From: Alphaproteobacteria bacterium
Lineage (GTDB): Bacteria > Pseudomonadota > Alphaproteobacteria > Micavibrionales > Micavibrionaceae
Reading direction: 5' to 3'
DNA length: 55,447 nt
Assembly: GCA_020442425.1 (NCBI GenBank)
Contig: JAGRKB010000008.1
Location: 1 to 55,447 of the forward strand
Shown: positions 36,298-48,936 of the stretch, in pieces
How the letters are laid out: the number at the start of each line of letters is the position of its first letter
Numbering within the stretch: the stretch's first letter is position 1
Made by a program: the position numbers and the translations under genes
The notes under the pieces: model-generated
What the model saw: only the letters and a program-made list of their open reading frames with translations
What the model was told of the DNA's origin: nothing
Databases searched by the model: none

Positions 36298-37245
36298 TCA
36301 AGCGGGATTGGGCGGAGATTGGGGGGATACCCTAGCAATCTGCTTTAAAGTGTCTTTTACGTTGCGATTCGGATCTAACCATGCGGCTCTGACAAAGTCT
36401 TTGAAAAACTCAGCAATGGATCCATCACGGGTTGCTCCGATTCTTGCCATTTCTTCCAGTTTTTCATCCGTACTAGCATCTGGAATTCCATGTAAAGTGG
36501 AAAGCAGAAAGCAAGCCACGGCTTGAGATGGAGATATGGGGATTCCAGTTGCCCTAAGAAAAGAGATACCGAGGCCATATTGAGCATTGGCATGATCTTG
36601 TCCAGCGGCCTTCCTCCACAATTTGGCGGTTTGCGAGTAGTCTTGTGGAACGCCTTCCCCATTATTATAAGAAACTCCAAGATTATATTGTGCATCAGCA
36701 TGACCTTGTTCAGCCGCCTTTGTCCACCACTGGGCTGCTTTCGAGTAGTCTTGTGGAACGCCTTCCCCATGATAATAAAAAGATCCAAGCACATATTGTG
36801 CCTTAGCAGGACCTTGTTCAGCAGCCAGTGTCAACAAATGGGCAGCTTGTAAGATATCTCGTTCAACGCCAAGTCCATTGTAATAGCAACGGCCGAGATT
36901 ATATTGTGCATCAGCATGACCTTGTTCAGCCGCCTTTGTCCACCACTGGGCAGCTTGTAAGATATCTCGTTTAACGCCAATTCCATTGTAATAGCAGCGC
37001 CCAAGTTCAAATTGTGCTGCAGCATGATCTTGCTCAGCAGCTCGTAAAGTGAGATTGAAAATTCTCTTTTGTATAGGATCATGGACATCAGCCCCATATT
37101 CCTCTGGCAAACTTTTTATCAGGGCTTCGGATAGAGCAAGTAATGCCTTTGGGTTTGCATCTTTTGTACCGAGGGGATGTCTTCGAACGATGCGTTCCAA
37201 TTCGTCAATAGACATGGCGCTATAATCTGGCAGTTTTCTGGACAT
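36298..37245 (-). CDS. Sel1-like repeat (TPR) protein
   Basis: A 315-residue protein with five consecutive 36-residue Sel1 repeats (units like AEQGHADAQYNLGRCYYNG and GVPQDYSKAAQWW) between about residues 85 and 265, flanked by helical ends. No signal peptide is seen. The ATG at 37245 has GAGG seven bases upstream. Sel1 proteins mediate protein contacts and in intracellular bacteria may act on host processes. At DNA level two repeats share an exact 55-bp block (36681-36735 and 36897-36951), showing recent duplication or gene conversion. Confidence 0.85.
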   Translation of the reverse strand: MSRKLPDYSAMSIDELERIVRRHPLGTKDANPKALLALSEALIKSLPEEYGADVHDPIQKRIFNLTLRAAEQDHAAAQFELGRCYYNGIGVKRDILQAAQWWTKAAEQGHADAQYNLGRCYYNGLGVERDILQAAHLLTLAAEQGPAKAQYVLGSFYYHGEGVPQDYSKAAQWWTKAAEQGHADAQYNLGVSYNNGEGVPQDYSQTAKLWRKAAGQDHANAQYGLGISFLRATGIPISPSQAVACFLLSTLHGIPDASTDEKLEEMARIGATRDGSIAEFFKDFVRAAWLDPNRNVKDTLKQIARVSPQSPPNPA

Positions 37246-37341
37246 TTTTAACCTCAATTGCTTAATTCAAGACTTTCTTTTTTCATATTCTAAGGGTTGA
37301 CGCAACGAAAATATGAAAATCTTGTATAACTGACTCAAATC

Positions 37342-37370
37342 CTTGATTTTTCCGGCCAGTGTTTTTATAT
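37342..37370 (+). promoter_or_regulatory. Candidate heat-shock (RpoH-like) promoter of groESL
   Basis: CTTGAT at 37342-37347 and TTTATAT at 37364-37370, 16 bases apart, resemble the alphaproteobacterial RpoH pattern CTTGA-N-CCTATNT. Transcription would start about 120 bases before groES. Confidence 0.45.
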
Positions 37371-37378
37371 GTGTACGA

Positions 37379-37416
37379 CTCTCGGAATGGACAAAAAAGA
37401 AAGCCAAATCCGAGAG
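37379..37416 (+). promoter_or_regulatory. Inverted repeat in groES leader
   Basis: CTCTCGGA (37379-37386) and TCCGAGAG (37409-37416) form a perfect 8-bp stem with a 22-base spacer, immediately after the candidate promoter. It is not a CIRCE element, which would read TTAGCACTC-N9-GAGTGCTAA. It may be a leader hairpin or another repressor site. Confidence 0.5.
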
Positions 37417-37495
37417 AAATAGGGGCTTTATGAAAGCTGACCCTCAGGTTCATAAAGCCTGCTTGTTTAACCTTAAAACCAAAAGGAAGTACAAA

Positions 37496-37786
37496 ATGAA
37501 ATTTCGTCCTTTACATGATCGTGTCTTGTTAGAGCGCATAGAAGAGGATTCAAAAACCGCTGGCGGGATCATTATCCCTGACTCGGCTAAAGAAAAGCCG
37601 ATGAAAGGAAAAATCCACGCGGTTGGAAATGGCCTCCGTGATGAAAGCGGCAAAGTCGTTCCTCTCGATGTGAAAGAAGGAGACGTTGTCTTGTTCTCTA
37701 AATGGTCCGGTACCGAAGTTACCATCGACGGCAAAGAGCTGTTGGTGATGAAAGAGTCCGACATTATGGGCGTTATCGCAGCTTAA
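37496..37786 (+). CDS. groES: Co-chaperonin GroES
   Basis: A 96-residue lid of the GroEL chamber. [16 protein letters not shown], the mobile loop region with [15 protein letters not shown] and the C-terminal [13 protein letters not shown] are typical. The frame is open upstream to 37343, but the ATG at 37496 has AGGAAG and gives the normal length. groEL follows after 52 bases. The pair is preceded by an RpoH-like promoter and a leader hairpin. Confidence 0.97.
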   Translation: MKFRPLHDRVLLERIEEDSKTAGGIIIPDSAKEKPMKGKIHAVGNGLRDESGKVVPLDVKEGDVVLFSKWSGTEVTIDGKELLVMKESDIMGVIAA

Positions 37787-37799
37787 ACTGCTTCGCTAA

Positions 37800-39482
<1,683 letters not shown>

Positions 39483-39507
39483 TAGACCCAACCCTCTAAA
39501 TAATTCT

Positions 39508-39532
39508 AAAGGCCGGTTTTTCCGGCCTTTTG
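39508..39532 (+). terminator. Intrinsic terminator after groEL
   Basis: AAAGGCCGG pairs with CCGGCCTTT around a T loop and is followed by a T-rich stretch (TTTTGCTTTT). Confidence 0.85.
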
Positions 39533-39606
39533 CTTTTCTGTGGAATGTATAGGAAGAGAGGTCTGGGATTGGTTGAATTTGCCCCTCTATAGCTTAAAAT
39601 AGGCTC

Positions 39607-40308
39607 ATGACATCCCAATTGAACGAAAAAAAACACCAAGAGAAGCCGCAGTCTCCGAAAGACAGGAAGGCCAAATCCCCAGATGATCTTCAAACGTCTA
39701 GCGGGGTTATGGGTGCTTCATTGGATATCATCTACAAAACAAAAAAAATCCCACAACCATTAATCTTGTTGCTCTTGATATCCCTAGTCTCCTCTCTATT
39801 GGTTGGGGGGCTGATGGCGATTGCCCGTAACCAACAAATAACAGCAAAAGAATCAGTTGTTTTGCAAAGACTGGAACCGTCCCCGTTTTATGCCTCTTAC
39901 GATCAGGAAAAATTGAAAGCCTATTTCAAAGGAGTTTGGGATTCTCAAACGGATAAATTTGTGATGTCGATCCGGATGGAAGGCGGAAAATTTGAATGGA
40001 TTGTTGCCCCCGAAAGATCCCCCGGTGTTCGCCATTTTGCACGCGGAGAATTCAGAATTGATGGGGATATTCTTGTCCTCGAGAAGAAAGAAAATTTGGG
40101 ATACTCATTTGATGAACAAAAGCGCTGGATACGGTATATGCCGATCCCGTTTGATAACATTAATATCCGCTATTCTTTAGAGAAAAGAAACATGATCTGG
40201 GCATTCTCTGAAGATGAGCTTGCGCGAATAAAAGGCGTCACTGGTGAGTTGATCAGCAAGTCAAAAGACACTGAAGAGAACTCTATAATTGTTTGGAAAA
40301 AACGCTGA
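39607..40308 (+). CDS. Unknown single-pass membrane protein
   Basis: A 233-residue protein with a charged, disordered first 50 residues, one membrane helix at about 50-72 (PLILLLLISLVSSLLVGGLMAI) and a periplasmic domain rich in beta strands and Trp (GVWDSQTDKF, WIRYMPIPFDNINIRY). I do not recognise the family. Its stop codon overlaps the mutM start by one base (TGATG), so the two are translationally coupled, though a link with DNA repair is not apparent. Confidence 0.72.
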   Translation: MTSQLNEKKHQEKPQSPKDRKAKSPDDLQTSSGVMGASLDIIYKTKKIPQPLILLLLISLVSSLLVGGLMAIARNQQITAKESVVLQRLEPSPFYASYDQEKLKAYFKGVWDSQTDKFVMSIRMEGGKFEWIVAPERSPGVRHFARGEFRIDGDILVLEKKENLGYSFDEQKRWIRYMPIPFDNINIRYSLEKRNMIWAFSEDELARIKGVTGELISKSKDTEENSIIVWKKR

Positions 40309-41156
40309 TGCCAGAATTGCCTGAGGTCGAAACTGTCCTGAGCGGACTCAAACAATTCATGACAGACCAAAAGATTCTGGAAGCAAAAATATTCACAAAA
40401 AAAATCAGAAATCTTGTCCCTAAAAATATGGCGAAAACCCTTGAAAATAAAGGGGTTGTGGGACTTTACCGACGCGCAAAATATATTGTGATAGACCTTG
40501 AAAATAATCACTCGATGATCCTTCATCTCGGGATGTCGGGAGTCATGAAAACCTATCTGAAAGACGGAAAAAAATTCGAAAAAGATCGCCACGATCATCT
40601 ATGGCTAAAAATGGAAGATGGTAATGAAATAGTATTTCGAGACCCGCGTCGTTTCGGTGTTCTTGATCTGCTTCCGACAGGCGAAGTTTCAAGTTCAAAG
40701 TACTTTTCTCATCTGGGTTTAGAGCCTCTATCAAATGAGTTTTCAGTCAAGAAATTAAGGGCAATTTTATCATCCAGAAAAGTCGCAATCAAACAGGCTA
40801 TCATGGATCAAAAAATCGTAGTGGGAGTTGGAAATATTTATGCCAGTGAAGCTTTGTTCAAGTCAGGAATCGATCCGCGCAGAGCGGCTTATTCATTGAG
40901 TTTAGAAGAGGCAACTCTCTTGGTAAGGAATATAAAATCTATTCTGCGCCTTGCAATAAAAAACGGAGGAAGCACTCTTCGGGACTACCGGAATATCGGA
41001 GGAGAAAGAGGCTATTTTCAAATGCATTTTTCTGTCTATGACAGGGAAGGAAGACCATGCCCTGATTGCACTTGCAACATAGAAAAAACAGGGGGTGTAA
41101 AAAGAATTGTGCAAGGAAATCGATCAACCTTTTACTGTGAAAGCAAACAAAGATAA
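40308..41156 (+). CDS. mutM: Formamidopyrimidine-DNA glycosylase
   Basis: A 282-residue glycosylase/AP lyase that removes 8-oxoguanine. The protein must start at MPELPEVET because Pro2 is the catalytic nucleophile; Glu3 follows, the beta-hairpin Lys is in the YRRAKYIVIDL segment, and the helix-two-turn-helix is at about 150-215 with the DQKIVVGVGNIYASE signature. The C-terminal zinc finger begins CPDCTC but ends GNRSTFYCESKQR, so the usual second Cys of the last CxxC is Lys; Cys in the extra CTC could take its place. The gene overlaps the preceding stop by one base. Confidence 0.92.
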   Translation: MPELPEVETVLSGLKQFMTDQKILEAKIFTKKIRNLVPKNMAKTLENKGVVGLYRRAKYIVIDLENNHSMILHLGMSGVMKTYLKDGKKFEKDRHDHLWLKMEDGNEIVFRDPRRFGVLDLLPTGEVSSSKYFSHLGLEPLSNEFSVKKLRAILSSRKVAIKQAIMDQKIVVGVGNIYASEALFKSGIDPRRAAYSLSLEEATLLVRNIKSILRLAIKNGGSTLRDYRNIGGERGYFQMHFSVYDREGRPCPDCTCNIEKTGGVKRIVQGNRSTFYCESKQR

Positions 41157-41202
41157 TCTGATTTTATTCACGAAATAACACGACACAGGAAGTGAGACTG
41201 AT

Positions 41203-41646
41203 ATGTCGGACAAGAAACACTCCTTGAAAATAAAAAGGGTAGCCATGGTGATGGGGCTATTCATAGCGTTTTACATGGGTGGAGACGTGGCAAAAGCTGC
41301 AGAAATTAGCCCTGAAAAAACCGTGCAGCAGGGCCAGATGCAACCCATTTACATCACGACTTTACCCGATATTCCTGTGATGGACGGGTTAATAGAGCTG
41401 CATGATGAAGGATTTATTTTTGACGCTCCGGAAGGGCGGGCCGCTGGAGCCATACTTTTTGGTAATAAAGTTACTCAAAAAGAGGTGAGGGATTACTATA
41501 ACCGGATATTTCCTCGATTGGGCTGGACGGCGCAGAAAACTGGCGTTTTTGTGAGGGGCGGCGAGCAACTTACTGTAGAAATTGAAGAAAATCAGGGTGA
41601 GGTCGTTGTGGTTTTGGAGCTTTCTCCGGAGTCGGACCAAAAATGA
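41203..41646 (+). CDS. Unknown secreted protein, 147 aa
   Basis: A protein with an N-terminal signal (VAMVMGLFIAFYMGGDVAKAA, probable cleavage near residue 32) and a mature domain of about 115 residues with FDAPEGRAAGAILFGNKVTQ, VRDYYNRIFPRLGW and a beta-rich C-terminus. The last part resembles small periplasmic domains in which a helix precedes a Trp-containing strand, but I cannot name a family with confidence. It lies between mutM and rpsT and ends before the rpsT promoter. Confidence 0.72.
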   Translation: MSDKKHSLKIKRVAMVMGLFIAFYMGGDVAKAAEISPEKTVQQGQMQPIYITTLPDIPVMDGLIELHDEGFIFDAPEGRAAGAILFGNKVTQKEVRDYYNRIFPRLGWTAQKTGVFVRGGEQLTVEIEENQGEVVVVLELSPESDQK

Positions 41647-41691
41647 CATTTTGGCAAGAACTTTTTTTTAAATTTTTTTGCACCAAGTTTC

Positions 41692-41720
41692 TTGACATCT
41701 GGGGATAACTCGGCTTAAAA
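41692..41720 (+). promoter_or_regulatory. Housekeeping promoter of rpsT
   Basis: TTGACA at 41692-41697 and TTAAAA at 41715-41720 are separated by exactly 17 bases, a near-consensus sigma-70 promoter. The rpsT start lies 48 bases further. Confidence 0.65.
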
Positions 41721-41768
41721 CATCACCTGTTAGCAAGACAACTTAATAAAAATTGAAAGAGTTTTCGA

Positions 41769-42038
41769 ATGGCCAATCATGTTTCGGCAAAAAAGCGTAC
41801 AAGACAAAACGCGAAGCGTGCAATTATCAACAGTGCAAACCGCAACCGTATTCGCACTTTCGTTAAGAAGGTAGAATTGGCGTTGAGTGCTGGTGATGCA
41901 GCTGCAGCCGAAGAAGCCTTCAAAGCAGTTCAGCCTGAATTGCAAAAAGGCGTGACCAAAGGTGTTATTCACAAGAAGACTGCGTCTCGTAAGTTGTCAC
42001 GTCTGTCTGCTCGTATCAAAGCAGCTAAATCTCAGTAA
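41769..42038 (+). CDS. rpsT: Ribosomal protein S20
   Basis: An 89-residue basic protein of the small subunit, binding the 5' and central parts of 16S r[22 protein letters not shown] and [20 protein letters not shown] are the family hallmarks. It lies directly upstream of dnaA, an arrangement common in alphaproteobacteria, with its own promoter. Confidence 0.97.
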   Translation: MANHVSAKKRTRQNAKRAIINSANRNRIRTFVKKVELALSAGDAAAAEEAFKAVQPELQKGVTKGVIHKKTASRKLSRLSARIKAAKSQ

Positions 42039-42425
42039 TCATTTTTAGGGAGGGTCTTTCCTCTCTAATCCATATCCATTTCGTATTTGCGATCTGCATC
42101 GCAAAGACACTTTGTCGCCTTTAATTTTCGGCGAGAGGTTTCTATACTCAATTAAACAATATTTATTTTCGTCCAATTGGGTATGGGGCTTCAAACTGTG
42201 TTGTAAAACTATTAGAGGGAGTAAATCCCCTAGCTATACCGGAAAGAATTAAAACACGAATTCTGAAATTGCGGTATAGCGACCTCTGCAAGAGGGGTGT
42301 GACAGAAACAGAAGTCTAGGGAAAATTTAAAAGTCTTCTGGTCTGGGTGGAGCAACCGACATCACGTGAGAGAATAGATGTCGAGTTGTATGGAAAGAAA
42401 TGCAACAAGTGGGAGAAATATCGGA
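42039..42425 (+). other. rpsT-dnaA intergenic region and dnaA leader
   Basis: No frame is convincing in these 387 bases except the short upstream extension of dnaA. The region contains a perfect 9-bp inverted repeat at 42233-42280 and small stems CCTCT-gca-AGAGG and GGGA-gtaaa-TCCC around it. Consensus DnaA boxes (TTATCCACA) are not visible, so an origin cannot be claimed. A structured dnaA leader is more likely. Confidence 0.5.
42233..42280 (+). promoter_or_regulatory. Inverted repeat in dnaA leader
   Basis: GCTATACCG at 42233-42241 and CGGTATAGC at 42272-42280 are perfect reverse complements with a 30-base spacer that contains GAATT and AATTC. It lies about 150 bases before the dnaA start. 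It could be an operator or an RNA stem. Confidence 0.5.
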
Positions 42426-43853
42426 ATGTCTGAGTTCGGGGGAAATAATGCATCAGTTGTGTCAATTTACGGTCAGGCATTAGCGCCTGAAACGTTTGAT
42501 CCGACTCCTGAGGTCCGAGCGCTCTGGGAAAAAGTTTATAATAGTATGCGGGAAGAATTTGGTGAGGCCATATTCAGAAGCTGGTTAAAGCCAATGGCTT
42601 TGCAGGCATGCTATCATGGAACTCTGGAAGTCTCTGTGCCAACACGCTTCATGAAAGATTGGATTTCAACGCACTATGTTGAGCGCATTCGCCAAATGTG
42701 TAAAGAAGCCGGAGAGGGGATCGAGCGTCTTGAGATTGTAGTTGTTCACGGACATGCAGCGGAAGAGAATAACGAAGTCGAAGCACCGAAAGTACTCAAA
42801 TCCAATGTGAATGAAATGGCAGAAAAAATGGATCTGTCATCTCCACTTGACCCGCGTTTCAAATTCGAAACATTCGTTGTCGGGAAATCTAATGCCTTGG
42901 CGCATGCCGCTGCCAGCCGTGTAGTGGAATGCAACGTGCCTTTTAATCCGCTCTTTATCTATGGCGGTGTTGGTTTGGGTAAAACTCACCTGATGCATGC
43001 TATCGCTTGGGAATTGAAGGAAAAGCAACCTGAAAAAGTTGTGATGTATCTTTCTGCCGAGAAGTTCATGTATCAGTTTGTTAAGGCAATCCGTGCGCAA
43101 GACACAATGACCTTCAAGGAGGTCTTCCGTTCAGTTGACGTGCTGATGATTGATGATATCCAGTTCATTGCAGGAAAAGATTCCACACAGGAAGAATTCT
43201 TCCACACATTCAATGCATTGGTAGATCAGAACAAACAAATCATCATTGCTGCAGACCGCGCTCCGAGCGAACTGCAAGGGATTGATGAACGTCTGCGTTC
43301 CCGTATGTCTTGGGGCTTGGTGGCTGACATCCATTCCAGCACTTACGATTTGCGCTTGGGCATCTTGAGAACGCGTGCAGTCCAGTTGGGCGTCGAAGTA
43401 CCTGAACCTGTACTTGAATTCTTGGCTCTGAAAGTCACCTCGAATATTCGGGAACTGGAAGGCGCATTGAACCGTATCGTGGCACATGCCGACGTAACCA
43501 AATCGGAAATCACTTTGGAATCGACGCAAGATGTCTTGCAAGACTTGTTGCGCTCCAGTGACCGTCGCATCACGATTGACGAAATTCAGCGTCGCGTAGC
43601 AGAACATTACAACGTGCGTATTGCCGATATGCATTCTTCACGTCGTGCACGCTCTGTGGCTCGCCCGCGTCAAGTGGCCATGTATCTGGCAAAACAATTG
43701 ACAGCACGGTCATTGCCTGAGATTGGACGTAAATTCGGCGGTCGTGACCATACAACAGTCATGCACGCTGTTAAAAAAGTTGATGAGCTGATCGCAGAGG
43801 ACGCGTCTTTCGCACAAGACGTCGAAGTCTTGCGCCGCACCTTGACGGGTTAG
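42426..43853 (+). CDS. dnaA: Chromosomal replication initiator DnaA
   Basis: A 475-residue initiator that opens the origin. Domain I has LWEKVYNSMREEFGE and the SWLKPM motif; the AAA+ domain has Walker A GGVGLGKTH near 185 and Walker B MIDDIQF near 250; the C-terminal DNA-binding domain has RPRQVAMYLAKQLT and the signature GRDHTTVMHAVKKV. I prefer the ATG at 42426, with GGGAGA nine bases upstream; an in-frame ATG at 42378 would add 16 residues. dnaN, recF and gyrB follow in the same direction, and a terminator lies after the stop. Confidence 0.97.
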   Translation: MSEFGGNNASVVSIYGQALAPETFDPTPEVRALWEKVYNSMREEFGEAIFRSWLKPMALQACYHGTLEVSVPTRFMKDWISTHYVERIRQMCKEAGEGIERLEIVVVHGHAAEENNEVEAPKVLKSNVNEMAEKMDLSSPLDPRFKFETFVVGKSNALAHAAASRVVECNVPFNPLFIYGGVGLGKTHLMHAIAWELKEKQPEKVVMYLSAEKFMYQFVKAIRAQDTMTFKEVFRSVDVLMIDDIQFIAGKDSTQEEFFHTFNALVDQNKQIIIAADRAPSELQGIDERLRSRMSWGLVADIHSSTYDLRLGILRTRAVQLGVEVPEPVLEFLALKVTSNIRELEGALNRIVAHADVTKSEITLESTQDVLQDLLRSSDRRITIDEIQRRVAEHYNVRIADMHSSRRARSVARPRQVAMYLAKQLTARSLPEIGRKFGGRDHTTVMHAVKKVDELIAEDASFAQDVEVLRRTLTG

Positions 43854-43880
43854 GCCTATTCATAAAAGAATTCATTCAGG

Positions 43881-43907
43881 AAAAACCCGCCGATAAGGCG
43901 GGTTTTT
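43881..43907 (+). terminator. Intrinsic terminator after dnaA
   Basis: AAAAACCCGCC pairs perfectly with GGCGGGTTTTT around GATAA. It separates dnaA from dnaN, which must therefore have its own promoter in the 170 bases that follow. Confidence 0.9.
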
Positions 43908-44077
43908 ATATTCTAAAGATGGTTTTGTTTTTATGGATATTAAGTTGCATCAGCCAAATTATGCATAAACCCTGTGGGAAACTTTAGGCAGATATTAGAA
44001 ACCCTTGGCTTAAGAGCTGGAAGCGGCTATATTTTCTTATCACATAAGAATCAGTTTTGAAGGAAGAGGACTCCTCA

Positions 44078-45199
44078 ATGAAGTTTAGCATTGATCGCGC
44101 CGCATTACTCCGCGCATTGGCACACGTACAAAGCGTTGTTGAACGCCGTAGCACTATCCCGATTTTATCGAACGTCCGCCTGAAAGCAGATGACGGCATG
44201 TTGTCTTTGGCAACAACCGATATGGACATTGAAATTACCGAAGCGATTGCCGCAGATGTTGAAAAAGCGGGTGAGACCACCGCGCCGGCTGTAACGCTCC
44301 ACGATATTATCCGCAAAATGCCTGACTCGGCAAAAGTGACGATTGAACTTGATCCGTCAGGAAACTTCATCACGGTTCGCGCGGGTCGTTCAGACTTCCG
44401 TTTGAGCTGCTTGCCTGTTTCCGACTTCCCGCAATTCGGCGGCGGAGATTATCCGGTTTCCTTTTCAACACGCGCAGCTGATTTGCGTGCGTTGATCGAC
44501 CGTACAAAATTCGCGATGTCATCAGAAGAAACACGCTACTATTTGAACGGCATCTACCTGCACGCCGCAGAAAATGAAGGTGTAGCAGTCCTTCGCGCTG
44601 TATCAACCGATGGTCACCGCTTGGCACGTTTCGAAATGCCGTTGCCGGAAGGCGCAGCAGATATGCCTGGCGTAATTATTCCGCGTAAAATGGTTTTGGA
44701 GCTCGGTAAATTGTTGGAAGAAGCGGCTGATGAAATTAAAATCAGCTTGTCTGAAAACAAAATCACTGTCGCTTTCGACCACATTGTTCTGACATCCAAA
44801 CTGATTGACGGAACATTCCCTGATTACCAACGCGTGATTCCTCAAGGAAACGATAAGATCATCGAAGTTGATCCAAAAGTATTCTCCAGTGCAATTGACC
44901 GTGTTTCCACGATCTCTGACGGAAAATCCCGTGCGGTTAAAATTACTCTGAACGGCAAAACCTTAACCTTGTCTGCAAACTCTCCGGAAGCAGGCAGTGC
45001 GAAGGAAGAAATCGAAGTCAGCAGTGATGCGCCTGACATCGAAATCGGCTTCAACGCGCGTTACTTGCTCGATATTACGTCCCAAGTTGATAACGAAGGC
45101 GGATGCCGTTTGTCCTTCTCGGACCCAAGTGCACCAACCATCATTCAGGACACCAGTGACCCAAGCTCATTGTATGTTCTGATGCCGCTGCGCGTGTGA
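44078..45199 (+). CDS. dnaN: DNA polymerase III sliding clamp (beta subunit)
   Basis: A 373-residue clamp that holds the polymerase on DNA. It begins MKFSIDRAALLRAL with GGAAGAGGA upstream and shows the three-domain pattern (VVERRSTIPILSNV; FSTRAADLRALIDR; IDGTFPDYQRVIP) and the C-terminal YVLMPLRV that lines the binding pocket. The frame extends 21 bases upstream, but the ATG at 44078 is the family start. recF begins nine bases after the stop. Confidence 0.97.
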   Translation: MKFSIDRAALLRALAHVQSVVERRSTIPILSNVRLKADDGMLSLATTDMDIEITEAIAADVEKAGETTAPAVTLHDIIRKMPDSAKVTIELDPSGNFITVRAGRSDFRLSCLPVSDFPQFGGGDYPVSFSTRAADLRALIDRTKFAMSSEETRYYLNGIYLHAAENEGVAVLRAVSTDGHRLARFEMPLPEGAADMPGVIIPRKMVLELGKLLEEAADEIKISLSENKITVAFDHIVLTSKLIDGTFPDYQRVIPQGNDKIIEVDPKVFSSAIDRVSTISDGKSRAVKITLNGKTLTLSANSPEAGSAKEEIEVSSDAPDIEIGFNARYLLDITSQVDNEGGCRLSFSDPSAPTIIQDTSDPSSLYVLMPLRV

Positions 45200-45208
45200 T
45201 CTTAGGGC

Positions 45209-46333
45209 ATGACCGCAATCACAGAACTCAGACTGCGGAACTTCCGATCTTATACCGAGGCCTGTCTTACCGGACTGGCCTCGTCTTTTGTCGTGTTGAC
45301 AGGCGACAACGGCGCAGGAAAAACCAATATCCTCGAAGCAATCTCGCTACTCTCACCGGGGAGAGGCTTAAGAACAGCCGATCTCACTGATTTTCAAAAC
45401 AGAGAAATGCGTGTTTCCTGGGGAATAACCGCGCGAGTTAAAACAGGCTACGGAGAAATCGCAGTTGGGACGGGCAAAGACACGGAAAAAAACCGTAGGA
45501 CGGTCTCTATTCAAGGTGAAATCGCCAAAAGCCAAAGTGCCTTGTCCGAATATTTTTCTTGCCTCTGGCTAACTCCGCAAATGGACCGCCTGTTCATTGA
45601 TGCCTCTGGCGCGCGTCGCCGTTTTCTGGATCGTATGGTGTTTTCCTTTGATGCGGGCCACGCGGGGCGGATCACGCGCTTTGAAAATGCTCTGGCGCAA
45701 CGCTCGAAACTTTTAAAAGAGGGGGGCGCTAATCCTGTGTGGCTAGACTCTCTGGAAAAACAAATGGCGGAAACCGCTGTCGCTGTGGCGGCCGCACGCA
45801 TTGATTTCATAGACCGATTGCAAAAAGTCTGCAACCGCAGGCCCGCCAAGGATTTTCCCGTCTCCGAACTCGCTCTCAAAGGATTCGTGGAAGAGGGGAT
45901 AAGAAACGGAAATGCGCTATCCGTAGAGGATGCATATAAAGACTATTTGAAAAGATCGCGCGCCGAAGACGGAGTAAACGGCGGAGCTTCCGCAGGTATT
46001 CATCGCACGGATTTTTGCATTACATACCGAGAAAAAAATATGCCGGCACATGAGTGTTCAACGGGCGAGCAAAAAGCACTTCTGATCGGAATAATTCTGG
46101 CTCATGCGGATTTGATAAATGCCGAAAAAGGTTCGCCGCCGATTTTGCTTCTTGATGAAGTCGCAGCCCATTTAGACCCGAGCCGAAGAAAGGCTCTTTA
46201 CGAGCTATTATCGCATATCGGCGGACAAGTCTGGATGACAGGAACAGAGGCTGAAATCTTCCGCGGCATGCCTGAAAATTCATCATTTTTTACAGTCGAT
46301 TCCGGACATTTTTTACTCCAAAAAGCAGCATAA
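45209..46333 (+). CDS. recF: Recombination protein RecF
   Basis: A 374-residue SMC-like ATPase that loads RecA at gaps. It has Walker A GDNGAGKTNILEAI near 33, the LTPQMDRLFIDASGARRRFLDR segment in pieces near 118, the signature ECSTGEQKALLIG near 285, and Walker B ILLLDEVAAHLD near 315. It lies nine bases after dnaN and is followed by gyrB after 140 bases. The usual length of 360-380 residues fits. Confidence 0.95.
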   Translation: MTAITELRLRNFRSYTEACLTGLASSFVVLTGDNGAGKTNILEAISLLSPGRGLRTADLTDFQNREMRVSWGITARVKTGYGEIAVGTGKDTEKNRRTVSIQGEIAKSQSALSEYFSCLWLTPQMDRLFIDASGARRRFLDRMVFSFDAGHAGRITRFENALAQRSKLLKEGGANPVWLDSLEKQMAETAVAVAAARIDFIDRLQKVCNRRPAKDFPVSELALKGFVEEGIRNGNALSVEDAYKDYLKRSRAEDGVNGGASAGIHRTDFCITYREKNMPAHECSTGEQKALLIGIILAHADLINAEKGSPPILLLDEVAAHLDPSRRKALYELLSHIGGQVWMTGTEAEIFRGMPENSSFFTVDSGHFLLQKAA

Positions 46334-46461
46334 TTTTCGCATAAAAAACGGGGAAAAAACCACTTTTTTAGGTGGCCTTTTCTGCCCGTTCTGATATAAC
46401 AGTCTTTCCTGTAAATACCGCAGAAAACCAAGAAAAAACCGCGCTATTAAGGCGCCTTTAA

Positions 46462-48930
<2,469 letters not shown>

Positions 48931-48936
48931 TTAAAT

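Noticed and set aside
37379..37416. CIRCE element for HrcA control of groESL
   Set aside because: The repeat sequence CTCTCGGA/TCCGAGAG and its 22-base spacer do not match the CIRCE pattern.
42039..42377. Replication origin between rpsT and dnaA
   Set aside because: No consensus DnaA boxes and no AT-rich repeat array are visible; the inverted repeat alone is not enough.
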